Assembly: GCF_900156735.1 (NCBI RefSeq)
Contig: NZ_FTOL01000008.1
Coordinates: forward strand, 179,554 to 243,553
Direction: 5' to 3'
Length of the DNA stretch: 64,000 bases
From: Chryseobacterium ureilyticum
GTDB lineage: Bacteria; Bacteroidota; Bacteroidia; Flavobacteriales; Weeksellaceae
Below the pieces are notes generated by a model that saw only the letters and a program-made list of their open reading frames with translations, was not told the origin of the DNA and did not search any database. Below are positions 25,017-33,663 of this stretch, in pieces; position 1 is the first letter of the stretch; every line of letters begins with the position of its first letter. Position numbers and translations under genes: made by a program.

Positions 25017-27137
25017 ATGTTTAAAGATGATAAAAAACTTCCCAAAACGGGAATACATTCAGATAAACCAGATTTTGTAAATACGATTAAAGAAAAAGTG
25101 AACATTCCGGATGTTCAAAATGCTACTTCACAGGTTAAAAATATAACGAATACAGGTAAACAAATCCTCAATCAGCCATTATTGCCCAATGAATCTGCTA
25201 TTGTCAAAGAAAAAGTTTGGTCAAAGCAACCTACTTCAAAAATTTATAAAGCAGAAACGATTCCGTCAAATGCTATTGCTGGAATCAATCGTGTTGTGAA
25301 GCTGGATATTCATGTTGAAGGTACCCCAATAAAGTATTTTAAACATTTTAAGCTCAAACAAAGTGCAACGAAACACCATGAATTTGATCTTGTACTAGCT
25401 CATGATACTTTAGGAAAGGCAGAAAACCATAATCTTGAAACGATACAGAATTTCTTGGGTAAAAGAATTACCGTTGTTTTTAAATATAAAGATGTGGAAG
25501 AAGGTCCTGAACGAAACTTTGTAGGAGTAATTACTGAAGTGGGTTTCAGTCAGGAAAAAGGAAGTCTTGGAAATCTTGTACTTTCGGGGTGTAGTCCAAC
25601 GGTTTTATTAGATGCTGCTCCCCATATTCAGAGTTTTGGTGGAGGGCAGCCTATGAGCTTAAACAGTATTGCTTCAGAAGTCATTAAAGAAGGATTAGGA
25701 CAAGGTAAATTTGATTTCAGAGTTGATGCAAGACACGGAAATGTTTCCTACAGTTGCCAATATGAAGAAACGCACTATAATTATCTTGCCAGAATGGCTG
25801 AAGCCTATGGTGAACAATTCTTTTACGATGGAGAAGTTTTGCATTTTGGACAACTACCACCACAGGAGAAACCGATAATGTTAACTTATGGAAGTAACCT
25901 TACTGATGTTAAAATCAAAATGAAGGCACAACACGTTAGCCCCTCATTTTATGGGTACAATAGTAGTAAAAATGAAAAATTTAAAGGCGGAAGCCCAAAG
26001 ATTAATCATACCTCTGATATAGCCAAACGTGCTTATGAAATTTCAGAAAAAACTTTTCAAACCCCATCATTAAGAATAGCACCTATCAAAGCATCATCAT
26101 TCATGGATATTGATGCTTCCCAAAAAGGAACGGCAGGAAGTAACGCATCACAAGTTTTCATTACATCAGGGAATACAACAGTTCCATTTCTTTATCCGGG
26201 TTGTATTGCTGATATAGAAATGCGGAAAACAGATACTAATGAGACCGAATATTTCACTAAACTCATGCTGATAGAGGTAACTCATGAAGTAGATGCCAGA
26301 GGATATTATGATGGCTCTTTTCATGCAATTGCGTCCGATACAGGATTTATTCCAAGACCTGAGTTTGTGATTCCGGTGGCAGAACCTCAATTCGGAAAAG
26401 TAATTTCCAATACAGATCCGGAAAATCAGGGACGAGTGCAGGTTCAGCTTGACTGGCAAGGTGGGCAGGATACTACAGAATTTATCCGTGTAATGTCTCC
26501 CGATGCTGGAAGTAGTGAAAAAGTAGGCAAAAACAGAGGATTTATGTCTGTTCCCGAGGTTGGAGATCAGGTGATTGTCAATTTTGTTCATCTTCATCCT
26601 GACAGACCTTTTGTGATGGGCGGAATGTACCATGGTGGTATTGGTTCCGGTGGTGGAACAGGAAATAATATCATGAGTTTTAGTGGAAGAAGCGGCGCAG
26701 AACTTAAATATGACAATGGAGCAGGCTCTATGAATCTTAAAGATCAAGGGGGCGCAAGCATGTTCTTTGACGGAGCTGGAAATGCAACCACTAACGCCAA
26801 TAAGAACAAAGAAGTAAATGTAGGGAATGATAATACAGTAAGAGCAGGAAATACCAATATGATTAATGTAGGAGATGCTTCTGTTCTTCAAATGGATAAA
26901 AACGGAAAAGTTTCCCTTACAGCGAATACTGAATTTAAAATTGTGGTAGGAGCAAGTACTGTAATTATCGATAAAGAAGGGAAAATTACCATCAATGGAA
27001 AAGAAATTAAAGTAGATGCAAAAGAAAGTCTGGATCTTTCAGGAAAAGACAGTACCAAAATAGGAGGTAAAAATGTGGGGATAACAGGAGGTGATGATGT
27101 GCAGATTAACAGTAAAAAAGTAAATATTAATAAGTAG
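25017..27137 (+). CDS. vgrG: VgrG-type T6SS spike protein
   Basis: The 706-residue protein has the VgrG layout. An N-terminal extension of about 90 residues precedes a gp27-like region (about 95-440). An OB-fold gp5-like domain follows around 450-540 (FGKVISNTDPENQGRVQV, PEVGDQVIVNFVHLHPDRPF, VMGGMYHG). A C-terminal beta-helix of short repeats ends in VQINSKKVNINK. VgrG trimers tip the type VI secretion needle and carry effectors. In Bacteroidetes this is the T6SS-iii subtype, whose structural genes are not in the window, so this is an auxiliary vgrG island. The adaptor and effector follow within 4 bp steps. Confidence 0.9.
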   Translation: MFKDDKKLPKTGIHSDKPDFVNTIKEKVNIPDVQNATSQVKNITNTGKQILNQPLLPNESAIVKEKVWSKQPTSKIYKAETIPSNAIAGINRVVKLDIHVEGTPIKYFKHFKLKQSATKHHEFDLVLAHDTLGKAENHNLETIQNFLGKRITVVFKYKDVEEGPERNFVGVITEVGFSQEKGSLGNLVLSGCSPTVLLDAAPHIQSFGGGQPMSLNSIASEVIKEGLGQGKFDFRVDARHGNVSYSCQYEETHYNYLARMAEAYGEQFFYDGEVLHFGQLPPQEKPIMLTYGSNLTDVKIKMKAQHVSPSFYGYNSSKNEKFKGGSPKINHTSDIAKRAYEISEKTFQTPSLRIAPIKASSFMDIDASQKGTAGSNASQVFITSGNTTVPFLYPGCIADIEMRKTDTNETEYFTKLMLIEVTHEVDARGYYDGSFHAIASDTGFIPRPEFVIPVAEPQFGKVISNTDPENQGRVQVQLDWQGGQDTTEFIRVMSPDAGSSEKVGKNRGFMSVPEVGDQVIVNFVHLHPDRPFVMGGMYHGGIGSGGGTGNNIMSFSGRSGAELKYDNGAGSMNLKDQGGASMFFDGAGNATTNANKNKEVNVGNDNTVRAGNTNMINVGDASVLQMDKNGKVSLTANTEFKIVVGASTVIIDKEGKITINGKEIKVDAKESLDLSGKDSTKIGGKNVGITGGDDVQINSKKVNINK

Positions 27138-27141
27138 GAGA

Positions 27142-27948
27142 ATGGAGATTGGAAAAGAATATATGTATAACACTGCTATTACAGGAAGAACTAAAGTACA
27201 CAGTCTAGACAGCAATTATAAGATTAACATTAAAACCTCTGTAATTTATAAAGGAAAAGATCCCGATGAAGACTATCACATTTTTGAAATCACGGAAACA
27301 GATTATGAATTAGAAATGTATGAAGATCCTTTAATTGTTCAGATTACTGAAATGACCAATAAAGTTTGCAGCATTTACAATACGCTGGAATTAGGGATCA
27401 ATAAAAAAGGAGAGATTGCCAAAATCTATAACGGGGATATGATCCGTGAAAAATGGAAAGGCGTAAAAGAATGGCTTACCAACGCTCATCCCATTGAAGC
27501 TTATGAGATAATTCGTGCTAAAGAATATGAACTGACCAATGAAGAAATGGAAATAAAAAGCATACGCTACATCCATTTTATCTACCAGTTCTTCTATATT
27601 TTCGGAAAGGAGCCGATGCTGGAAGGATCTAAAAGCTACCTTAAAAGAGAAGATATGGACCGGTTCGGAGCCGGAGTTGTTATTCCTATTAACCTTTCTG
27701 TATCGGAGAGAGAAACAGAACAGGGATTTAATGAATGGAATGCAGAAGGAAAGATGATCCGTGATGAAAAAATGATCCGAAGGCTACGGGAATTTGCAAA
27801 AGACAATTTTATGCATCCCGAATATCAAGTAAAAGGAAAATACCTGTATGATGACCGGATATTGTTAAAATCAGATTTTACCATTACCGAGAAACTGGGG
27901 GAGTTTTTCTATTATCACTGTTATATGGATACTCATTTAGAATTGTAA
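27142..27948 (+). CDS. VgrG-associated protein, possible effector adaptor
   Basis: I do not recognise a named family in this 268-residue soluble, acidic product. It is mainly charged, with aromatic-rich ends (KLGEFFYYHCYMDT) and no signal peptide or membrane helix. Its position is telling: it starts 4 bp after vgrG and ends 4 bp before the effector gene, where T6SS chaperones or adaptors that load effectors onto VgrG usually lie. The role as adaptor is inferred from position only. Confidence 0.6.
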   Translation: MEIGKEYMYNTAITGRTKVHSLDSNYKINIKTSVIYKGKDPDEDYHIFEITETDYELEMYEDPLIVQITEMTNKVCSIYNTLELGINKKGEIAKIYNGDMIREKWKGVKEWLTNAHPIEAYEIIRAKEYELTNEEMEIKSIRYIHFIYQFFYIFGKEPMLEGSKSYLKREDMDRFGAGVVIPINLSVSERETEQGFNEWNAEGKMIRDEKMIRRLREFAKDNFMHPEYQVKGKYLYDDRILLKSDFTITEKLGEFFYYHCYMDTHLEL

Positions 27949-27952
27949 CATT

Positions 27953-29638
27953 ATGGAAGAAGAACAGTACCTTACCGAAAAACATTACCTGGTTTGTGAC
28001 AAAGGAGTAGCTCCGAAGCAAATGAAGGTAACCAGTCAGGATTTTGTAACCTTCAGCGGAGATAAAGCTGCTACAGAGCTGGATACCTTAAAAGGAAATA
28101 ACTTTGTATGTCTTGGCAGTGTAGCTTTTATGGCAGGTGCCGTGGCTGGAATTGCTGTAGGGATATGTGCTATGATTCCAGGACCTGGTTGGCTGGTTGC
28201 TGCCATTATTGCTGCCGCCATTTTGGCTGCAGTAGCTATTGGGCTTATAAAATGTAAAGCTGCAGCTTCCCAGAGAATCTGGACCAATACTTCTCAAAAG
28301 TTCTCTATACAGGACCATAAAACACTTACCCTTTCTTCTATTATGGTTTGCCCTGCAGAAGGCGGAACTATTACAGCCAAAGAAACAGTTTGGGAAGCGT
28401 GGGGAAGTGCCGCCCTTACCAATCTGGGGCATGTTGCCAATTTTGCTTTTGGATTTCTTGCCGGTCGTGGAGCAGTAGGCATGGTGGGTGGTGCTGCAGG
28501 AGCGACTACCGCTGCGGGAGTAACCGGTGCACGACAGACTGCCGTTACTTTTGGCCGTGAATTTACCCGTCAGTTTGCCAATACGGCACGAAAAGAATTA
28601 ATAGAGCAGTTTACTTTTAAAGGGTTTAAAAATGCATCATTGTTCTGTAAAACCATGCGTGGACTGGGAATTGGAGGGGCTTATTATGAACAATACAATA
28701 TCTGGAGCAGTGATAAAGATGTTCTTGAAAAGTTAAAAGACAGTGGCGTAAGTCTTGTATTAGGTATTTTTGCAGCAAAAGGAGCCACATTGGTTTGTTT
28801 TCCTGCAGGAACAAAAGTTCACACACCAAATGGAATGCAGAACATTGAAGATCTTTATGAAGGTGACCTTGTCTTAACGTATAACGAAACTACCAAACAG
28901 CAGGAATATAAACCTATCTTTACAAAGCACGAAAGGTTTACCCAGCAAATGCTTTCTTTGGAGCTACCCACTGGAGAATTCGTACGCGTGACTCCTGAAC
29001 ATAGGTTTTTCTGTAATGATGAATGGATAGAAGCCGGAAGCCTTAAAGCTGGAGATCTATTACATTTAAAAGGTGGAGATTATACAACTGTTATCAGCAT
29101 AGAAGTCTTGCCTCATTACGAAAAAGTTTATAATTTTGATATTGAGGATAATGAGAACTATTATGTTACCGAGGATGGAATTCTGGTGCATAATGGGTAT
29201 AAACCGGAAGCTGGAAGTCCTGAACATAGAGCTCAAGCGTGGGAGGACTATCAAGAACGAGGTGGAGAATGGAGTAAAGATAGATGGGATAAAACTTATG
29301 ATGCTAATATGCAAAATGCTAACAAAGGGAACGCAGCAGCAGATAGTTATCATAATGAAATAGGTTGGGGATCTCGAGAGCAAACTGTTAAAGTGAAAAT
29401 TGATGGAGAAGAAGTTAATCGACGGTTAGATATTGCAGATGTAGATGCTAAAATGGGGGTTGAAGTAAAATCAGGAAATTATTTTTCCAGAACTGATGAT
29501 ATTAAATACGAAATATTAAGAGATAAACAGCTCGTAAAAGATGGATGGGATATTGAATGGAGAATTGAAGGAGGAGCAAGCCAGCCATTAATAGACGAAC
29601 TAAAAGCAGCAGGAATCAAAGTTACTCATATTAAATAA
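27953..29638 (+). CDS. Polymorphic T6SS effector: PAAR-like, transmembrane, Hint, nuclease-like toxin
   Basis: The 561-residue protein has four parts. Residues 1-160 form a PAAR-like/DUF4280-type domain split by a hydrophobic Gly/Ala-rich hairpin (about 58-100) that may cross a membrane. A Gly-rich linker follows. A Hint self-cleavage domain runs from Cys282 (CFPAGTKVHTPNG) to His-Asn 413-414 (LVHNG). A 147-residue toxin ends the protein. The toxin has RRLDIADVD and VEVKSG, giving Asp493, Glu504 and Lys506 in the spacing of a PD-(D/E)xK nuclease. It probably degrades DNA in rival cells after injection with VgrG. The immunity candidate follows by 11 bp. Confidence 0.8.
   Translation: MEEEQYLTEKHYLVCDKGVAPKQMKVTSQDFVTFSGDKAATELDTLKGNNFVCLGSVAFMAGAVAGIAVGICAMIPGPGWLVAAIIAAAILAAVAIGLIKCKAAASQRIWTNTSQKFSIQDHKTLTLSSIMVCPAEGGTITAKETVWEAWGSAALTNLGHVANFAFGFLAGRGAVGMVGGAAGATTAAGVTGARQTAVTFGREFTRQFANTARKELIEQFTFKGFKNASLFCKTMRGLGIGGAYYEQYNIWSSDKDVLEKLKDSGVSLVLGIFAAKGATLVCFPAGTKVHTPNGMQNIEDLYEGDLVLTYNETTKQQEYKPIFTKHERFTQQMLSLELPTGEFVRVTPEHRFFCNDEWIEAGSLKAGDLLHLKGGDYTTVISIEVLPHYEKVYNFDIEDNENYYVTEDGILVHNGYKPEAGSPEHRAQAWEDYQERGGEWSKDRWDKTYDANMQNANKGNAAADSYHNEIGWGSREQTVKVKIDGEEVNRRLDIADVDAKMGVEVKSGNYFSRTDDIKYEILRDKQLVKDGWDIEWRIEGGASQPLIDELKAAGIKVTHIK
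29116..29164 (+). repeat. Hint-end repeat, intact copy inside the effector gene
   Basis: This 49-bp stretch codes for the YEKVYNFDIEDNENYY segment of the Hint domain. It recurs with one mismatch at 30717-30765. Confidence 0.9.
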
Positions 29639-29649
29639 TTTTATAGTTT

Positions 29650-30093
29650 ATGTCATATACACAAGAAAACTTTCAGGAGTGGATTTTTTTCATTGGAGAA
29701 AAAATGGACTCCTTTACAGAAGACTTTGCAAAAGAGAATAACATTAATTTAGATTATAGTATCAAATCACTAGATGAATTAGAGAAATGGATTATCAATA
29801 ATTATTCATCTATCAACAATTTAAAGGAAGACCCTAAAATGTTAGACCTTCTTACCATTTATATTGGAGAAACATTTAGAAAACATTTAGGAGGCAAATG
29901 GGTTATGGATACTGAAGATCAGGATAATGCTTATTATATGATGCCAGTTCTTACAAGCCCTGATTATAAAGGGGAAGTATATAAAGCTCCAAGAACTTTT
30001 GCAACAGCTTCCATCCCAAGAAAAAAAGGAAATTATATCAGTACTATTTTAAAGAATAATATGGAAGATATGGCGATTCCTATTAATGAATAA
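29650..30093 (+). CDS. Putative immunity protein to the Hint-nuclease effector
   Basis: The 147-residue acidic soluble protein lies 11 bp after the effector gene on the same strand, the usual position of a cognate immunity gene. It has no signal peptide, fitting neutralisation of a nuclease in the cytoplasm. The sequence (DYSIKSLDELEKWIINNYSS, then GGKWVMDTEDQDNAYYM) is not one I can place in a numbered immunity family. A terminator follows at 30168-30194. The assignment rests on position, size and acidity. Confidence 0.65.
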   Translation: MSYTQENFQEWIFFIGEKMDSFTEDFAKENNINLDYSIKSLDELEKWIINNYSSINNLKEDPKMLDLLTIYIGETFRKHLGGKWVMDTEDQDNAYYMMPVLTSPDYKGEVYKAPRTFATASIPRKKGNYISTILKNNMEDMAIPINE

Positions 30094-30167
30094 ATTGAAT
30101 CCGTGAAATCTTTACCGGATTTATAAAATTGTTCGAAATAATAAAAATATATTAATAATACTTTTAG

Positions 30168-30194
30168 GCTGCTTTGAGAACAAGCAGCTTTTTT
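30168..30194 (+). terminator. Terminator of the VgrG-effector operon
   Basis: GCTGCTT and AAGCAGC arms are followed by six T residues, 75 bp after the immunity gene. Confidence 0.85.
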
Positions 30195-30236
30195 ATTTAC
30201 TCAAGAATTATAAAATTATAGAACACCTTAATTATT

Positions 30237-30674
30237 ATGAAAATAGAAAATATGATTCTTCCAGGAAAAGAAGAATTTGATCTTAGAGAGTACAGATACA
30301 TTTATATTCAAAGTGGTAATGGAAAAATTACAAAAGATAATTTTGTTAATATAATTGCATCTGCCAATTCACCTTTAATCCCCAAAAAAGGAGGTGTTTT
30401 AAGTGAGAATTTTATTATAATTACCCCAGATAACAAGCACTTTTATGGGTTATCCTATTCAAAAGATTTAATTGGATGGAGGCAGCAGATTGAAAAAGGG
30501 ATAGTAATACTTGATCTAAATATAGGGGAAATTAAGGATGGAAAATATTTTTCTATACTTAATGGAGAAAAATATAAATTAGAAGATTGTCAGTTTGAAC
30601 GTTATAATTTTTATGATGAAACAGGTAATTTAATAAAGTCCAACACTCCTGTAGAAAAAGAAAAAATATTATAA
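30237..30674 (+). CDS. Small protein of unknown function, possible orphan immunity gene
   Basis: The 145-residue soluble product, beginning MKIENMILPGKEEFDLREY, has no motif I recognise, no signal peptide and no membrane segment. It stands alone between two terminators and is followed at once by a fragment of a Hint-domain gene. In polymorphic toxin loci, displaced immunity genes are kept next to leftover toxin cassettes. This gene fits that arrangement, which is inference. A terminator overlaps its last base. Confidence 0.55.
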   Translation: MKIENMILPGKEEFDLREYRYIYIQSGNGKITKDNFVNIIASANSPLIPKKGGVLSENFIIITPDNKHFYGLSYSKDLIGWRQQIEKGIVILDLNIGEIKDGKYFSILNGEKYKLEDCQFERYNFYDETGNLIKSNTPVEKEKIL

Positions 30675-30710
30675 AAATTAGACTGTCATAACAGACAGTC
30701 TAATTTTTTT
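30674..30710 (+). terminator. Strong terminator
   Basis: AAAATTAGACTGTC pairs with GACAGTCTAATTTT around ATAACA, followed by more T. It separates the possible immunity gene from the Hint remnant. Confidence 0.9.
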
Positions 30711-30716
30711 ATCTTA

Positions 30717-30894
30717 TTACGAAAAAGTTTATAATTTTGATATTGAGGATAATGAAAACTATTATTTTTCAATTCGTTATAATCTAAACTACAGCAAAGG
30801 TATTGTGCTTTATGAAAACCACTTAAAGCTTTTACAGCAACATTTGCGTGTTTACCTATATTATTTCCACGGCTTAAAGATACAGGGGAAATAA
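30717..30894 (+). pseudogene. Orphan Hint-domain fragment
   Basis: Bases 30717-30765 repeat 29116-29164 of the effector gene with one mismatch, in the codon frame giving YEKVYNFDIEDNENYY. The frame then stays open for 42 more codons, SIRYNLNYSKGIVLYENH onward, to TAA at 30892-30894. The normal Hint ending (VTEDG...VHNG) is replaced by unrelated sequence. There is no start codon or promoter, and a terminator precedes it. It looks like the leftover 3' part of a displaced effector cassette. Confidence 0.8.
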
Positions 30895-30897
30895 ATT

Positions 30898-31071
30898 TTA
30901 ATCCTTCAACTCTTCCTCATTTTTCGGTTTGAAATTTCTACCTACACCTTGTCTAAGGAATGTTATTTTACCTTGTACTTTCTTTGCTTTTTCAAGTATT
31001 TCTAGGGCTTTAGTACGTTCGTTAACTTTGCCCGCATGTGTTATATTGTCCTGAATATTACTTTTTTTCAT
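30898..31071 (-). CDS. Small basic protein, unknown
   Basis: A 57-codon open frame starts at ATG 31071 (MKKSNIQDNITHAGKVNERT) and ends at 30898. It is Lys-rich, with a central helix ALEILEKAKKVQGKITFLRQ. It ends 3 bp from the end of the Hint remnant on the opposite strand. I do not recognise it. Codon use and helix pattern look like a real short gene or the preserved end of one, but no promoter is clear. Confidence 0.45.
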   Translation of the reverse strand: MKKSNIQDNITHAGKVNERTKALEILEKAKKVQGKITFLRQGVGRNFKPKNEEELKD

Positions 31072-31809
31072 AATTCAATTTAGTGATTTTTTTTGACAAA
31101 ACCAAATAATTATACAGGTTGTCTTAACACTTTATATCAAGCCCTAAGAAAAACAGTAGTCAAAATTCTAATTCCAGTTTTTCAATGTTTAATTTAAACC
31201 TATTGATTGCTGATTTTACCACTTTAACGTGTTCTGGGGTATAAGTCCTTCTTTATATTTGGATACTTGAATTATTCAAGTATCTACTGATTTTACAGAA
31301 GAACGTCCTACAGGCGTTTTTTATTGCTACAACAGATCATAATTTTCAAAAGGATTATTTATATACTTGTTTGTGTTTCAGAATATTTTTATTAAAAAGA
31401 TACCACAAAAATCAACTTTTCATTAAAAAGTAATGATAATGGTATGTGTATTGTTTGTGTTAATACTAGTTTGAATAAATACAACCTACAACACCACATC
31501 ATTTATCTATACTTAATCACACAATCAAAACTTCATTTTTTTATGAAGTTTTTTTTATTTTCGTCTCGTTTGTGGTTTATTTATGAACTAATAAGTCTGT
31601 GCATGCCTATCTTTTTGAGAGGTGTTTTTGTTTGTAAGTGTCATGAATAAAGGGTTTCCAATAAATTATTTTACATATCACTTACCAATGAAATAATTTA
31701 TATATCTGTTTTAATAACTTTTAAATGATTGTACCCTCCCTTTTATGATACTTTACTATATAACTAGTAAAGATTTCTGCTTTAATGAAAATCATTTAAA
31801 ATATATATT
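31072..31809. other. Degenerate gene-poor stretch
   Basis: No gene is supported over this AT-rich stretch. On the minus strand, 31160-31252 holds an open piece without a start codon reading YTPEHVKVVKSAINRFKLN and ending in TGA, probably the end of a decayed gene. A hairpin lies around 31286-31310. A clear terminator stands at 31527-31558 without an obvious gene before it. An open frame at 31444-31650 spans that terminator and is not convincing. Confidence 0.45.
31527..31558 (+). terminator. Intrinsic terminator
   Basis: AAAACTTCAT pairs with ATGAAGTTTT around six T, followed by T5. No recognisable gene lies upstream, consistent with remnants in this stretch. Confidence 0.75.
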
Positions 31810-33216
31810 ATGAAACCTTTTAAAATTTGTTGTTCTGCAATTTTTTTATCAGCCGGTTATATTGTTTATGGACAAATAGGGATCAATACACCCACACCAC
31901 AAACAACTTTAGATGTTGTTGCCAAGAATGCTACTGGGAATTCTACTTCTCCTGATGGATTATTGGTTCCCAGAATAGATAGGCAAAGAGCTCAGGTGAT
32001 GACTGGAACTGCCGTTTCTACTCTGGTGTATGTTAACAATATTGCAACAGGTACACAAGGTGGAGCAGCTGTAAATATAGATACAGTAGGTTACTATTAT
32101 TATAATGGGTCTGTTTGGGTAAAACTTCATAATCCCTCTAATACAAGTTCTGTAACTAATAATATTTATACAGCTGATGGAGCTCTAACAGGAAACAGAG
32201 TTGTAACTCAAGGTACTAATACCTTAGCATTTACAGGAACTTCGGTAAATGCTTTTTCGGTAGATGGAACTACACTATCAGCAGATGCAGCAAATCATCG
32301 GATAGGAATTGGTACATCTACTCCTGCAGTAACGTTGAATGTTCTTCCAGTGACAAATGAGGCATCAATAGATGTTATTGCGGCAGGGGCAAGGAATTGT
32401 GGGATTCCTTGTGGAAACCCAGAAATCCGGAATATTACGATGTATAATGATCAACAATGGGCAACACAGTTTGCTACATTAGATTTTATTCCAGGTCTTA
32501 CCGCAACCTCGCCATCAGGGGCTGCGATAAGAGGAATAGACAGAGATATCAATAATAATTATGCTGGGTTGCAGTTTTATACCCGAAATGCTACAGATTA
32601 TGCTCCAAGATTAACGGTCAAATCATCAGGAAATGTAGGAATAGGCACTACTACACCAAATGTAAAACTGCACACAGTAGGTACTGCGCCCTATACAGCA
32701 TTTCAGCTTCAGGATGGAAATGAAGGAATTAATAAGGTTTTAGCGAGCGATAATACTGGTAGAGCAACATGGGTCACTAGCTCAAGTACTATAGCAACAG
32801 TACTTGGAACTATGAATACTACAGTAAAACCAGTGGCTGCAAATACGCTCATTGGATCAAGTTTAACCCTACCTGCAGGAAGATGGTTGGTTTATATAGG
32901 GCAATTATTGTATAGCTCAAGTGCTGCCAACGCTGCTAACAACTCATGGGTTCGTATTACGCTGAGTAGCAGTAATACTGTTTTAGCTAATACAACTTTT
33001 TCTTTTTTAGCCAGTAATCTGGTAGCGGGGTGGTTGTCTCCAAGTGCAGCAAGCGGAACTGGATATTCCTTTTTAACGGGAGTTATTCCCATACAGGTTA
33101 ATACACCCACTACAATATATTCATGGTTTAGAGCTATTGATAGCACAGGAACTCCTCCAGGAGCTAATGTTGGAAATAATGGGGAGAATTATTTATTTGC
33201 CAGCCCTATGAATTAG
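31810..33216 (+). CDS. Secreted surface protein with QIGINT start and trimeric-fibre-like repeats
   Basis: The 468-residue protein has a signal peptide ending VYGQ. It then has IGINTPTPQTTLDVVAKNAT, the hallmark start of a large class of Flavobacteriia surface proteins. The unit IGIGTSTP/VGIGTTTPNVKL recurs at about 160 and 280, resembling phage tail-fibre or adhesin head repeats. The body is rich in Thr, Asn and Ser. It is likely exposed at the cell surface or released. No T9SS sorting domain is evident. A terminator follows at 33295-33322. Confidence 0.7.
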   Translation: MKPFKICCSAIFLSAGYIVYGQIGINTPTPQTTLDVVAKNATGNSTSPDGLLVPRIDRQRAQVMTGTAVSTLVYVNNIATGTQGGAAVNIDTVGYYYYNGSVWVKLHNPSNTSSVTNNIYTADGALTGNRVVTQGTNTLAFTGTSVNAFSVDGTTLSADAANHRIGIGTSTPAVTLNVLPVTNEASIDVIAAGARNCGIPCGNPEIRNITMYNDQQWATQFATLDFIPGLTATSPSGAAIRGIDRDINNNYAGLQFYTRNATDYAPRLTVKSSGNVGIGTTTPNVKLHTVGTAPYTAFQLQDGNEGINKVLASDNTGRATWVTSSSTIATVLGTMNTTVKPVAANTLIGSSLTLPAGRWLVYIGQLLYSSSAANAANNSWVRITLSSSNTVLANTTFSFLASNLVAGWLSPSAASGTGYSFLTGVIPIQVNTPTTIYSWFRAIDSTGTPPGANVGNNGENYLFASPMN

Positions 33217-33268
33217 AAAAGAAGAAATATATAATTTAAAAGAAAAAGGCGGCAGATTTTGACATTAC

Positions 33269-33499
33269 CTAATCCCATTTGTAAATAATAAAACAAACCC
33301 TTGTTAATTCAGGGGTTTTATTTTGGAAGGGTGTAAGAAGTTCCGTTAAGGTGATCTTTAGCCATTGCTTCTTGAATGGTAATTTTTTTGCTAAAATGTC
33401 TTTTTCAGAAAGAACTTTCTTAGTTGAAATGTTTTCCGGATTCGTGTAAATGAACAGATCAGAATAACTGCATCCGTTCGGCATTTGATTTTTGAACAT
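33269..33499 (-). pseudogene. Possible integrase N-terminal remnant beside tRNA-Ala
   Basis: A 76-codon frame begins 88 bp downstream of the right tRNA-Ala copy and runs in the same direction. Its start, MPNGCSYSDLFIYTNPENIS, resembles the opening of some Flavobacteriia tyrosine recombinases (a small Cys-containing start, then an NPxNW-like arm-binding strand). That is from memory and weak. It ends after 76 residues with no catalytic domain. Position next to a tRNA 3' end is where an integrase gene would be expected. It may equally be an unrelated short gene. Confidence 0.3.
33295..33322. terminator. Terminator after the surface-protein gene
   Basis: AAACCCTTG pairs with CAGGGGTTT (one G-U pair), followed by T-rich sequence. 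It also overlaps the end of the minus-strand frame at 33269-33499. Confidence 0.65.
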
Positions 33500-33586
33500 A
33501 TATTGTATTAATTATTTGGTACACGATTAATACAATTACAAGAATTGAAATATATAGCAAACTCTTTATTGGGGCGTGGTTTGCAG

Positions 33587-33663
33587 TGGTGGAGAATACG
33601 GGATTCGAACCCGTGACCTTTTGACTGCCAGTCAAACGCGCTAGCCAACTGCGCCAATCCCCC
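33587..33663 (-). tRNA. tRNA-Ala (anticodon GGC), right copy
   Basis: Identical over its whole body to the left copy, including G3:U70 and the GGC anticodon, but on the opposite strand and with CCA encoded (complement of 33587-33589). Its upstream side has a full promoter. This copy looks like the functional original. Confidence 0.95.

Noticed and set aside
26166..26891. 241-codon minus-strand frame inside vgrG
   Set aside because: It mirrors conserved VgrG sequence, has no motif, and is rich in Cys/Ser/Ile as expected from an antisense frame.
31444..31650. 68-codon plus-strand frame
   Set aside because: It runs through a clear intrinsic terminator hairpin and has a low-complexity Phe/Leu/Ile composition.
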